A stretch of 64,000 bases of DNA from Amycolatopsis sp. DSM 110486 (lineage in GTDB: Bacteria; Actinomycetota; Actinomycetes; Mycobacteriales; Pseudonocardiaceae), in contig NZ_CP080519.1 of assembly GCF_019468465.1 (NCBI RefSeq), positions 4,355,001 to 4,419,000 on the forward strand. Reading direction: 5' to 3'. Positions 54,851-63,200 of the stretch are shown here, piece by piece. The notes under the pieces were generated by a model. That model made no database searches. It was not told where the DNA came from and worked only from the letters and a program-made list of their open reading frames with translations. The stretch's first letter is position 1; every line of letters begins with the position of its first letter. The position numbers and the translations under genes were made by a program.

Positions 54851-56095
54851 ATGGCACTGCTGACGAGCATCCGGCAACCGACACCGGCGGAGACGGGCGA
54901 GCGGACCCCGAAGCTCGTCGGCGCCGCGTGGGCGCTGCTGATCCTCAACACGCTCGGGTCGACCGGCGCGGAGACCGTGATCCCGCTGCCGCGCGCAGTG
55001 AGCCAGATCGTGACCATGGGCGCGCTGATGACGGCGTTCGTGATCGCGCTGGCGCTGAACCCGCGGCTGAAGATCCGGCCGAGCGCGTACCTGCTGCTGC
55101 TCACGCTGCTGCTGGTCACGAGCACCGTCGCGAGCCTGCACCTGGAAGCCGGGTTCGGGTCGCTGTTCCGGTGCTTCCGCTTCGGGGTGTTCCTCGCGAC
55201 GCTGTGGCTGCTCACGCGCTGGTGGAACGGGTCGTTCACGTTCGTGCGCCACCACATCAAGATGTTCAGCGCCGTGCTGGTGTCGGTGGCGATCGGGCTC
55301 GTGATCGCGCCGGGCAAGGCCATGCCGGAGAGCTACGGCGGCCGGCTCGCGGGCGCGGTGTGGCCGCTGACGCCGCCGCAGGTCGGGCAGTACGCGGCCG
55401 TGATCGCAGGTCTGGCGGCGCTGCTGTGGCTGGGCAAGCGCACGACGATGACGAGCGCGTTGATCGTGATCGTGCCCTCGCTGGGGCTGCTTCTGCTCTC
55501 GCACACGCGCACGGCGACGCTCGGTCTCGTGGCCGGTCTCGTGGTCGCGCTGCTGTCGCTGGCCATGACGAACTCCCGCGCGCGCAAGGTGTTCACCACG
55601 TTCGTGCTGGTGGCGGGCTTCTCCGTGGTGGTGCTCGGCGGGCTGCTGCAAGCGTGGTTCCTGCGCGGGCAGAGCGAGGAGAACTTCTCCAGCCTCACCG
55701 GCCGCGCGAAGGTGTGGGACGCGCTGCTGGCCGCGCCGCGCACGGTCAACGAGTACATCTTCGGCGTGGGGCTCACCGACAAGTCCTACGACGGCCTGCC
55801 GATCGACAACAGCTGGCTCGCCGTGTACCACGAGCAGGGGTTCACGGGCATCGCGATCGTCGCGTCGTTCCTGCTGGTGCTGGTCGCTGTGGCCGTGCTG
55901 CGGCCCCCGTCGCTGGCACGCGCGTGTGCGATCTTCCTGATCACGTACTGCATTTCCGCGTCCTACACCGAGGCCGGGCTCGGTGACGCGTCGCCGTACC
56001 TGCTGCACCTGGCGCTGGCCGCGTCGCTGCTGGCCCAGGGCACGGTGCGCGCCGCTTCCGACGAAGAGTTCATTCCGAAGGGGCAGCCCGCATGA
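54851..56095 (+). CDS. O-antigen polymerase/ligase-like membrane protein (Wzy type)
   Basis: A 414-residue protein with about ten hydrophobic segments, starting one base after the beta-helix gene. The large loop between late helices (QAWFLRGQSEENFSSLTGRA, then VWDALLAAPR and FGVGLTDKSYDGLPIDNSWL) carries the features of the Wzy/WaaL family: SLTGR, WxxAL and a DNSWL segment. It probably polymerises lipid-linked repeat units on the outer face of the membrane. The next gene overlaps it by 4 bp. Confidence 0.8.
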   Translation: MALLTSIRQPTPAETGERTPKLVGAAWALLILNTLGSTGAETVIPLPRAVSQIVTMGALMTAFVIALALNPRLKIRPSAYLLLLTLLLVTSTVASLHLEAGFGSLFRCFRFGVFLATLWLLTRWWNGSFTFVRHHIKMFSAVLVSVAIGLVIAPGKAMPESYGGRLAGAVWPLTPPQVGQYAAVIAGLAALLWLGKRTTMTSALIVIVPSLGLLLLSHTRTATLGLVAGLVVALLSLAMTNSRARKVFTTFVLVAGFSVVVLGGLLQAWFLRGQSEENFSSLTGRAKVWDALLAAPRTVNEYIFGVGLTDKSYDGLPIDNSWLAVYHEQGFTGIAIVASFLLVLVAVAVLRPPSLARACAIFLITYCISASYTEAGLGDASPYLLHLALAASLLAQGTVRAASDEEFIPKGQPA

Positions 56096-57279
56096 AGGTG
56101 CTCGTGGTCCACAACCGCTACCGCTCGGAGCAGCCGAGCGGGGAGAACAACGTGGTCGACGCGGAGACGGCTTTGCTGGCGGCCGGCGGCGTTCGGGTTT
56201 CGTTGTTCGAGCGGCAGAGCGACGACATCGCTGCCATGTCCTTGCCCCGCAAGGCTTTGGTGCCGGTGCAGGTGCCGTGGAACCGTTCGGCGCGGGCTGA
56301 GCTGACGGCTCGGTTGCAGGTCGAGCGGCCGGATGTGGTGCACGTTCACAACACGTTCCCGCTCCTGTCGCCCTCGGTGCTGGCGGCGTGCGCGGACGCG
56401 CGGGTGCCGGTGGTGGCGACGCTGCACAACTACGGCATGGTCTGCCCGCCCGGCACGCTCTACCGCGACGGGCGGATCTGCACGGACTGCGTGGGTGGCG
56501 CGCCCGTTCCCGCCGTTCGGCACGGGTGTTACCGGGGCTCGCCCGCGGCGACGGTGCCGATGGCCGCGAACCTCCTGCTGAACCGCTCGCGGTGGCGCAG
56601 CGACGTGACGCGCTTCTTCTGCATCTCCGACGCCCAGCGGCGGTTGCTCGTGGACGCGGGGATGCCGGCTTCGCGGATGACGGTGAAGCACAACTTCGTG
56701 ACCGACCCGGGCGTTCGGCGGGTGGGCGAGGGTTCCCACGTGCTGTTCCTCGGCCGGCTGACGGAGGAAAAGGGCGTGCCGCTGCTGATGGCGGCGTGGG
56801 ACCTGCTCGGCGGTTCACTCGGCTTGCCGCTGGTGATCGCGGGCACCGGGCCGCTTTCGGACGACGTCGCCGCTTGGGCTTCTTCACGCTCGGACGTCTC
56901 GTACGTCGGGCTGCAAGACAAGGCGGCTTGCCGGCAGCTCACCGCCTCGGCGGCCGCGGTGGTCGCCCCTTCGGCGTGGCTGGAGGCATTCGGCCTCGTC
57001 GTGGTCGAGGCCATGGCCGCCGGCGTGCCGACCGTCGCGCCCGCCCACGGCGCCTTCGAAGAACTGATCTCCGACGGCGTCACCGGCGTCCTTCACGAGC
57101 CCGGCTCCGCTTCGGCACTGGCCGACGCCCTTCGCGACGTCCTCGCCGACCCCGAACGCAACCACAAGATGGGCGACGCCGCCCGCCGGCGCTACGACGA
57201 GGACTTCACCCCCGCCGTGGGTTTCCGGCGGTTGGTCGAGGGCTACGAGGCCACGATCGCCGCCTACCGCCCGGCTTGA
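56092..57279 (+). CDS. Glycosyltransferase family 4 protein
   Basis: GT-B enzyme of 395 residues. N-terminal VLVVHNRYRSEQPSGENNVV and DVVHVHNTFPLLSPS; a Cys-containing insert (MVCPPGTLYRDGRICTDCVG then HGCYRG) is typical of one GT4 subgroup. The C-terminal domain has VLFLGRLTEEKGVPLLMAAW, VIAGTGPLSDD and the E-x7-E motif in WLEAFGLVVVEAMAAGVP. The ATG overlaps the polymerase stop. It is the last biosynthetic gene of the cluster. Confidence 0.86.
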   Translation: MKVLVVHNRYRSEQPSGENNVVDAETALLAAGGVRVSLFERQSDDIAAMSLPRKALVPVQVPWNRSARAELTARLQVERPDVVHVHNTFPLLSPSVLAACADARVPVVATLHNYGMVCPPGTLYRDGRICTDCVGGAPVPAVRHGCYRGSPAATVPMAANLLLNRSRWRSDVTRFFCISDAQRRLLVDAGMPASRMTVKHNFVTDPGVRRVGEGSHVLFLGRLTEEKGVPLLMAAWDLLGGSLGLPLVIAGTGPLSDDVAAWASSRSDVSYVGLQDKAACRQLTASAAAVVAPSAWLEAFGLVVVEAMAAGVPTVAPAHGAFEELISDGVTGVLHEPGSASALADALRDVLADPERNHKMGDAARRRYDEDFTPAVGFRRLVEGYEATIAAYRPA

Positions 57280-57397
57280 CACCGAGGTGACGAAAGCCGC
57301 CGTACGGTTCTCCTCGGCGGGTTGTCCGCTTGCTGCTCGGTCCGGTCAGGGTTCCGCGGGGTGAAAGGGCGCTCGGCTCGATGAGAGATTCCGCTCG

Positions 57398-58039
57398 ATG
57401 AGATCCGCCGTCCGCGCGGCGCCGCCCGCGCTGCCGGTGTCCGTGCGCACGCCGGTGTTGGTCGTCGCCGGCCTGGGCTTGGTCGTGCTGGTGGTCCTCG
57501 CCGTCCTCTTCGCAGGGGAGTCGCAACCCACCGCGTTCGACACCCCGCTCCTGCCCGGCCCTGACCTGCTGCCGGACCCTTGGTGGTACCTCGCCACGGC
57601 CGTGGACTTCGTCGGGGAGCCGGCGGGCTCGGCGATCGTGATCGTGCTCATCACCGGCGGCGCGCTGCTCGCCCGCCGCCCCCGCACGGCCGTGCTCACC
57701 CTGGTGGGCTGTGGGCTCACGGTGGCGGTGACGTCGCTGCTCAAGCCCATCACCGGCCGCACCATCCACGGCCACTTCCTGTCCTACCCGAGCGGCCACA
57801 CCGCCTTCGCGACCGCCCTGGCACTGATCGGCGCGTTCGTGCTGGCCGACCGCCTGCACCGCGCCGCCGCCATCACCCTGACGCTCACCCTCGCGCTCAT
57901 CTGCGGCGCGCTGATGGCCTGGGCCGAAGTCGGCCTCGGCGCCCACTACCCGACCGACACCATCGGCGGCTTCGCGGCGGCGCTCGCCATCGTCCCGGCC
58001 ACCGCGTTCGCGATCGACCGCGTCGCCGTGCGGCTTTAG
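57398..58039 (+). CDS. PAP2-family membrane phosphatase
   Basis: A 213-residue protein with about five or six transmembrane helices. The phosphatase motifs are LLKPITGRT (motif 1, K-x6-RP type in weakened form), YPSGHTAFATA (motif 2) and GLGAHYPTDTIGG (motif 3 with the catalytic His and Asp). Such enzymes dephosphorylate polyprenyl or other lipid diphosphates; recycling undecaprenyl diphosphate after polymer assembly would fit the location. It is 118 bp after the last glycosyltransferase, with a weak CCGCCG/CGGCGG hairpin between them (57297-57320). Confidence 0.85.
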   Translation: MRSAVRAAPPALPVSVRTPVLVVAGLGLVVLVVLAVLFAGESQPTAFDTPLLPGPDLLPDPWWYLATAVDFVGEPAGSAIVIVLITGGALLARRPRTAVLTLVGCGLTVAVTSLLKPITGRTIHGHFLSYPSGHTAFATALALIGAFVLADRLHRAAAITLTLTLALICGALMAWAEVGLGAHYPTDTIGGFAAALAIVPATAFAIDRVAVRL

Positions 58040-58050
58040 GCCTGGGCTCC

Positions 58051-58653
58051 TCAAGCCTGCGCCGCTGCGAGCCGCACGCGGACGCCGTCGACGAACAGCT
58101 CCAGGCCGAACGCGAACCGAGCCTCGGGGGCGGCCTTGCGCACGCTGTCCATCGCGTGGTGCAGCCGATTGTCGGACCCGGCGTCGCGCGCCTGGTCGCC
58201 GGAGCGTTCAGCTTGCTCTTCGATCGTGTGGCCGAGCACGTAGTGCAGGAGCGCGAAGACGACCCAGCCAGCGCGTTCGATCGGCATGCCGGCGTCGGCG
58301 AGGGCGCGGAGGGCCGCCTCGCCGCCGCGGACGGTGTTCGGCTCCACGACGGAGGTGCCGGCGACCACCCGCGCCCCGTCGCGGTGCGCGAGCAGGGCGC
58401 CGCGTGCGCGGTGGGCCAGCTCGACCAGTTGCGCGTCCCATGGACCGTCATCGAACGGCGTCTCCGTGATCGCGGCCGTGATCCGGTCGGCCATCGCGCC
58501 GAGCAGCGCGTCCTTGTCCTTGAAAAGCCCGTGGATCGCGTCGGCCCGAACGCCGAGGCGGGCGCCGAGCTCGCGCATGGTCAGCCCGTCGAGTCCCTCG
58601 GCGTCGAGGAGTTCCAGCGCCGCCGTGACGACGTCCGTGCGCTTCAGCGGCAT
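58051..58653 (-). CDS. TetR-family transcriptional regulator
   Basis: From the ATG at 58653, 200 residues. The N-terminal HTH (about 5-48) reads VTAALELLDAEGLDGLTMRE then LGVRADAIHGLFKDKDALLGAM. The C-terminal ligand domain resembles that of TetR itself (TetR_C_1), with DGARVVAGT and ALLHYVLGHTIEEQA. The frame upstream of the ATG belongs to antisense of the beta-helix gene. Its stop faces the PAP2 gene (11 bp). It lies 29 bp after the second beta-helix gene and may be cotranscribed with it. Confidence 0.85.
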   Translation of the reverse strand: MPLKRTDVVTAALELLDAEGLDGLTMRELGARLGVRADAIHGLFKDKDALLGAMADRITAAITETPFDDGPWDAQLVELAHRARGALLAHRDGARVVAGTSVVEPNTVRGGEAALRALADAGMPIERAGWVVFALLHYVLGHTIEEQAERSGDQARDAGSDNRLHHAMDSVRKAAPEARFAFGLELFVDGVRVRLAAAQA

Positions 58654-58682
58654 GTCACCAGTCTGCGCCTGAATCAACCGCG

Positions 58683-60134
58683 TCAGAACTTGCTGCCCTG
58701 ATCCTGCCCGTACGGCCCCGCCTGCCACTGCTCCGGCGTCAGCACCCGGCTGGTGTCGTGGGCGACGAACATCCACGGACCCGAGTACGTGTTGTCGCTG
58801 AAGTGGTTGTTCTGGCCGAAGGTGATGGCCTGCTGCACCACGTCGCCCTTGTACGGGGACCAGTCGGGGTAGCTGCCGTAGTTGGACAGCACCGCCATGC
58901 GGCCGCAGAACTGCGTGCAGCCCAGGTGCGCCGGGTCGAAGGTGAACGTGTTGTCGTGCACCGTCACGTTCTGCGTCTTCCAGCGGCAGTCGTCGTACAG
59001 CGGCTTCTGCGCGATGCCCGGCGCGCTGCACTGGGCCTTCGTGGCGAACGGCGTGCAGTAGCCCGTGGACGTGTTGGCCGGGCTGTTGCAGAAGCGGTCG
59101 GCGTTCTCCCACAGGGCGACGCCGCCCCAGTTGTCCTCGAAGGTGTTGCCGCCGATGTCGATCTGGTGCGTGCGCGCGCCCAGGCCGGGTTCGCCGCCGG
59201 ACTCGGAGAGGTAGATCGTGGCGACGGGGAAGTTGTCGCCCTTGGCGGCGCGGGCGCGGCCGGCGACGAGGCCGTTGCGGCGGAACACGTTGCCGCTGAC
59301 GGTGAGGTTGTGGCTGATCTCGTAGAACAGCGCTTCGGCGTCGTTGTCCTCGATCACGTTGTCGCGCACGAGGAAGTCGTTGTCGTTGGTGTCGGCCCAC
59401 AGACCGGGGCCGTGGTTGCCGTGGACCCAGTTGCCGGTGATGTCGGCGCCGTTCACGGCCCAGAACTTCACGCCGCCGCTGCAGCCGCAGCCCGGCGCCT
59501 TGGTCTCCCAGTCGTCGGTGTTGTTGCCGGTGATCTCGTTGCCCTCCAGCACGAGCCCGATGATGCCGTCGCCGGCGCGGTAGGCGTTCATGCCGTACTG
59601 GCCGTTGTCCTTCAGGCAGCTGCGGCGGACTTCCTGCCGGTCGCCCGCCATCAGCGCGGCGCCGCGGTTGTCCTCGATGGTGCTGTCCTCGATGACCCAG
59701 TGCGTGCCCGAGTCGTGGTTCACCACGCCCTGGTCCTGCGGCGCGGCGAAGCCCCGTACGGTGAGGCCGCGGATCGTCACGTCCTTGGCCTGCCCGGTGA
59801 ACGCGGCCTGGTTGACGCCGCGGCCATCGAGGACGGCGCCCGGCGCGCCGAGGTAGGTGTCGCCGTCCTTGGGCTGGACCTGGCCGAACGCGTCGGTGCC
59901 GAGCGTGTGCGTGCCGGGCTTGAGCCAGAACGTGGTGCCCGCCGGGCTGTCCGATGTGCGCTGGGCGAGCTCGCTGTCGTGTGCCGGATCCACCACCACG
60001 GCCCCGGACGGCGCCGACGCGTACTCCGTCACCGTCGTGCCGCACACCGCGGCGGTCCCGGCCGAGGCCGTCGCTCCAGAAAGGCCGCTCGTCAGATATA
60101 CGAGCCCCACCACGACGGCCACGGATCTACCCAT
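58683..60134 (-). CDS. Secreted right-handed parallel beta-helix protein (paralogue)
   Basis: A 483-residue secreted protein with a Sec signal peptide (MGRSVAVVVGLVYLTSGLSG, cleavage near ATASA) and no lipobox. The beta-helix body is collinear with the lipoprotein at 53326-54849: both contain TTFWL.PG.H.LG, VQPKDGD, GNNT.DWE.K..GCGC.GG.KFWAVNGAD, GLWADTNDNDFL, LWENADRFCNSPANTS, AQKPLYDDCRWKTQ and YPDWSPYKGDVVQ. Thus the pair arose by duplication and one copy changed from lipid-anchored to free, or the reverse. Function is unknown. Confidence 0.82.
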   Translation of the reverse strand: MGRSVAVVVGLVYLTSGLSGATASAGTAAVCGTTVTEYASAPSGAVVVDPAHDSELAQRTSDSPAGTTFWLKPGTHTLGTDAFGQVQPKDGDTYLGAPGAVLDGRGVNQAAFTGQAKDVTIRGLTVRGFAAPQDQGVVNHDSGTHWVIEDSTIEDNRGAALMAGDRQEVRRSCLKDNGQYGMNAYRAGDGIIGLVLEGNEITGNNTDDWETKAPGCGCSGGVKFWAVNGADITGNWVHGNHGPGLWADTNDNDFLVRDNVIEDNDAEALFYEISHNLTVSGNVFRRNGLVAGRARAAKGDNFPVATIYLSESGGEPGLGARTHQIDIGGNTFEDNWGGVALWENADRFCNSPANTSTGYCTPFATKAQCSAPGIAQKPLYDDCRWKTQNVTVHDNTFTFDPAHLGCTQFCGRMAVLSNYGSYPDWSPYKGDVVQQAITFGQNNHFSDNTYSGPWMFVAHDTSRVLTPEQWQAGPYGQDQGSKF

Positions 60135-60275
60135 GGCCCAACGCTACGGTCCGCCGGCGCCCCCGTAACTTCCCTGATGGGGTCCGCCGACTGCCCCGAC
60201 GAGTGAATCTTCCTTGCCCGACAACACATTTCCGCGAAATTGCGCACTTGGTGGATCATTTCCGAAGTGGACTGA
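60135..60275. other. Gap downstream of the RHS gene with no immunity-like frame
   Basis: This 141-bp stretch between the RHS stop and the beta-helix start holds no open frame of useful length and no clear hairpin. It is noted because a toxin-type RHS gene would normally be followed by an immunity gene. Confidence 0.5.
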
Positions 60276-63200
60276 TCAGCTCAGGTTCGTCGAACCGTCG
60301 ATCCGCTGCAGCGTGCCACCCGGGCCGTCGCCCTTCACCTGCGGCACGCCGAGCAGGTCGCCGATCCCCGCCGACCTCGGCGGCAGGTCGACGCCACCGA
60401 CGTTGACCGGTGCGGCACCGTTCCACGTGTGCGGTTTGCCGTGCGCCTCGCCGATCTCCATCACGTACTTGCCCGGGTTGGCCGTCTGGTGGTGCGCCAC
60501 CGACTCAGCGCCGTAGGAGTTGAACATCGCGTGGCGCTGGAACAGCCCGGCGCCGCCGTCGAGGTCGCGCCGCGCGGGGTTGCCGCCGATGCCGATGACG
60601 TCGACGCCCTCCTTCTTCGCCGAGTCGATCACCTGGCCCACCAGCTTGCCGTTCGGGCTGGAGTCGAGGTACTTCTTCAGATCCGGGTGCATCTCGCTGC
60701 CGGGCGGGGAGTTGAGGTAGTCCTTGACCATGCCGTTGTGCGCGTCGTCGCGCAGGCTTTCCAGGTAGACCTTGTTGACGCCGTTGTTCTTCAGGTCGCC
60801 CATGTTGTCGCGCATCATCTCCAGGCCCGGGTGCTTGCCGTCGTGCTTGCCGCCGACGACCACGCCGTCGTACTTGTCCAGCAACGAGCCGGTGGCCTCG
60901 TGCTTGTCCATGACGGGGCGCAGCCGGTCGTCCACTTCCTGATCGCGGCCGGCGTCGCGGTGGTCCTGCTTGTTGTTCTCGGTCACCTGGTTCGCCGTGT
61001 GCTGGTCGCGCCGGTCCTGCTGCTCCCAGAAGTTCCTCGTGTTCGGGTCGTTGCGGCCCAGCGCATCGACGGCCTGCCGGTCCTTGGACACCGGTGAGAC
61101 CAGGCCATCGCTGCGCGCTTGTTCGTGCAGCTTCCCGCCGAGCCCGCGGTTGTTCTCCACCATCGTCTGGGCGTCGCCGTTGAGCGTCAGGCGCTGCTTG
61201 TTCGGGTTCGGCACACCGGCCTTCTCCGCGATGTCGTTGAACTTCTGCTCGTCGCGGATCTTGTTCGGCGTCCGGCCGGTCTTGCCCGACTTGCGTGGTC
61301 CGCGCAGGTTCAGCGAGGGCCCGTCCGGCGTGCTGTGCGCCTGGTCGAACGACAGCTTGCACGGCGCCAGCCCGAGCGGGTCGGTCCAGCCGACCGGGTC
61401 GGCGACGTAGGCGTACGGGTTCGTCGCCGGCCTCAGGCCCGAGGGGTCGGGGCTGAGGTAGCGCGCCGCGGTCGGGTCGTAGTAGCGGTGGAAGTTGTAG
61501 TGCAGGCCGGTTTCGTCGTCGTGGTACTGCCCGGCGAAGCGCAGTGGCGTCGGCATCGGACCGGTCGCGGCGCCCCACGCGGTGAGCGTGCCGTGCCAGA
61601 CCAGGCCCTGTTCGGCGTCGAGCAGCTCGGTCGGGGCGCCCGCGAGGTCGGTGACGACGCCGCGGAGGCTGTGGTCGCGCCATTCGCCGCTCGCCTGGTG
61701 CAGCACACGTTCGGTCTGCGTGAGCACGCGGCCGCTGCCGGGTTCGGTGTGCCAGACCAGGGCCCGCACGCCGTCGGTGACCTGCTCGGCGAGCTGCTCA
61801 CCGTCCCAGGTGAACTCGGTGCGGGTGCGCAGGGTGCCGGCGGCGTCGAGGAGCTCCTTGGCGACGCGGCGGCCGAGCGCGTCGTAGCGGTAGCGCCAGT
61901 GGTGGCCGGCCGGGGTGTGCACGGCGACGAGCCGCTCGTGACCGTCCCACTCGTACCGCCATTCGTTGCCTTGGGCGGTCCGGCGCAGCACGAGCTTGCC
62001 GTCGGGGTCGTACTCGTACTCCGCGGTGTCGTCGCGCTTGAGCAGGCTGCCGGCGTACACGCGGTTGCCGGGCTGCACGAGGTTGCCCGCCGCGTCGTAG
62101 CCGTAGGTCTCGCGGCTCGCCGGGGCCTCGACGGCCAGCGGACGGCCGATCGGGTCCAGCCGTAGCTGCCGCCGCCCGGTCAGCGCGTCGTCGACCGCGG
62201 TCACGGTGTCGTCGTGGCGGTAGTGCAGGGAGCGCTGCTGCAGCGGCCGACCGTTCACGAGGGTCTGCGTCACGAGCCGGTCGCGCGCGTCCCAGGCCTG
62301 GCGCAGCCGCACGTTCCCCAGCCGCCGCTCGACCTCGCGGCCTTCGAGGTCACGCACGGAGGTGAGCTCGCGGCCCGCGGTGAGCAGCGCGATCGGCCGG
62401 CCCGCCGCGTCGTGGCGCCATTCGGCGTGGGCGCCGGTCGGCGTCGTGCGCGAGGTGCGGCGGCCCGAAGCGTCGAAAGTGGACGACAGCACGCGGCCGT
62501 TCACCGACTCCTCGACCAGGCGGCCGGCGGGGTCGTAGGTGCGACGCAGGTCCGTGTCCTCGTTGACGGCCCGGACGAGCCGGCCGGCGAGGTCGTACTC
62601 GTAGGTGGCGACGGCGCCGTCGGCGTCCAGCCGCACGATGCGGCCCACCGCGTCGTAGCCGAAGCGCAGCACGCGGCCGCCGGCCGAGGTCTGCTCGACC
62701 AGCCGGCCCGCCGCGTCGTAGCGGAAGGCGCGGCGGCGGCCGTCGTAGTCGGTGTCGGCCGCGAGCCGGCCGGCGGCGTCGTACTCGTAGCGCCACCGCG
62801 CGCCCAGCTCGTTGCGCACGCCCGTGACGCGGGTTTCGGTGTCGTAGCTCAGTTCCACGCGCGAGCCGTCGACCGCGGTCACGGCGACGGGCCGGTCGAA
62901 CCCGGAGTAGTCCGTGCGCGAGACGGTGGTGGCTTCGCGGGTTTCGCGGAGGTTGCCTTCGCCGTCGTGACGGTAGGACACGCTCGTGCCGTCCGGGCGG
63001 GTGACGCTCAGCGGCTCGCCCTCGACGGTCCACGCGGTGCGCGTGACCGCGCCCAGTGCGGTGGTTTCGGCGGCGGGGCGGCCGAAGCGGTCGAACACCG
63101 TGCGCTGCGTCGCGCCGACGGCGTCGGTCACCGCGACCGGGAGACCCGCGGCGTCGTACTCGTAGCGCGTCACCTCGCCGAGCGGCCCGGTCACGGTGGC

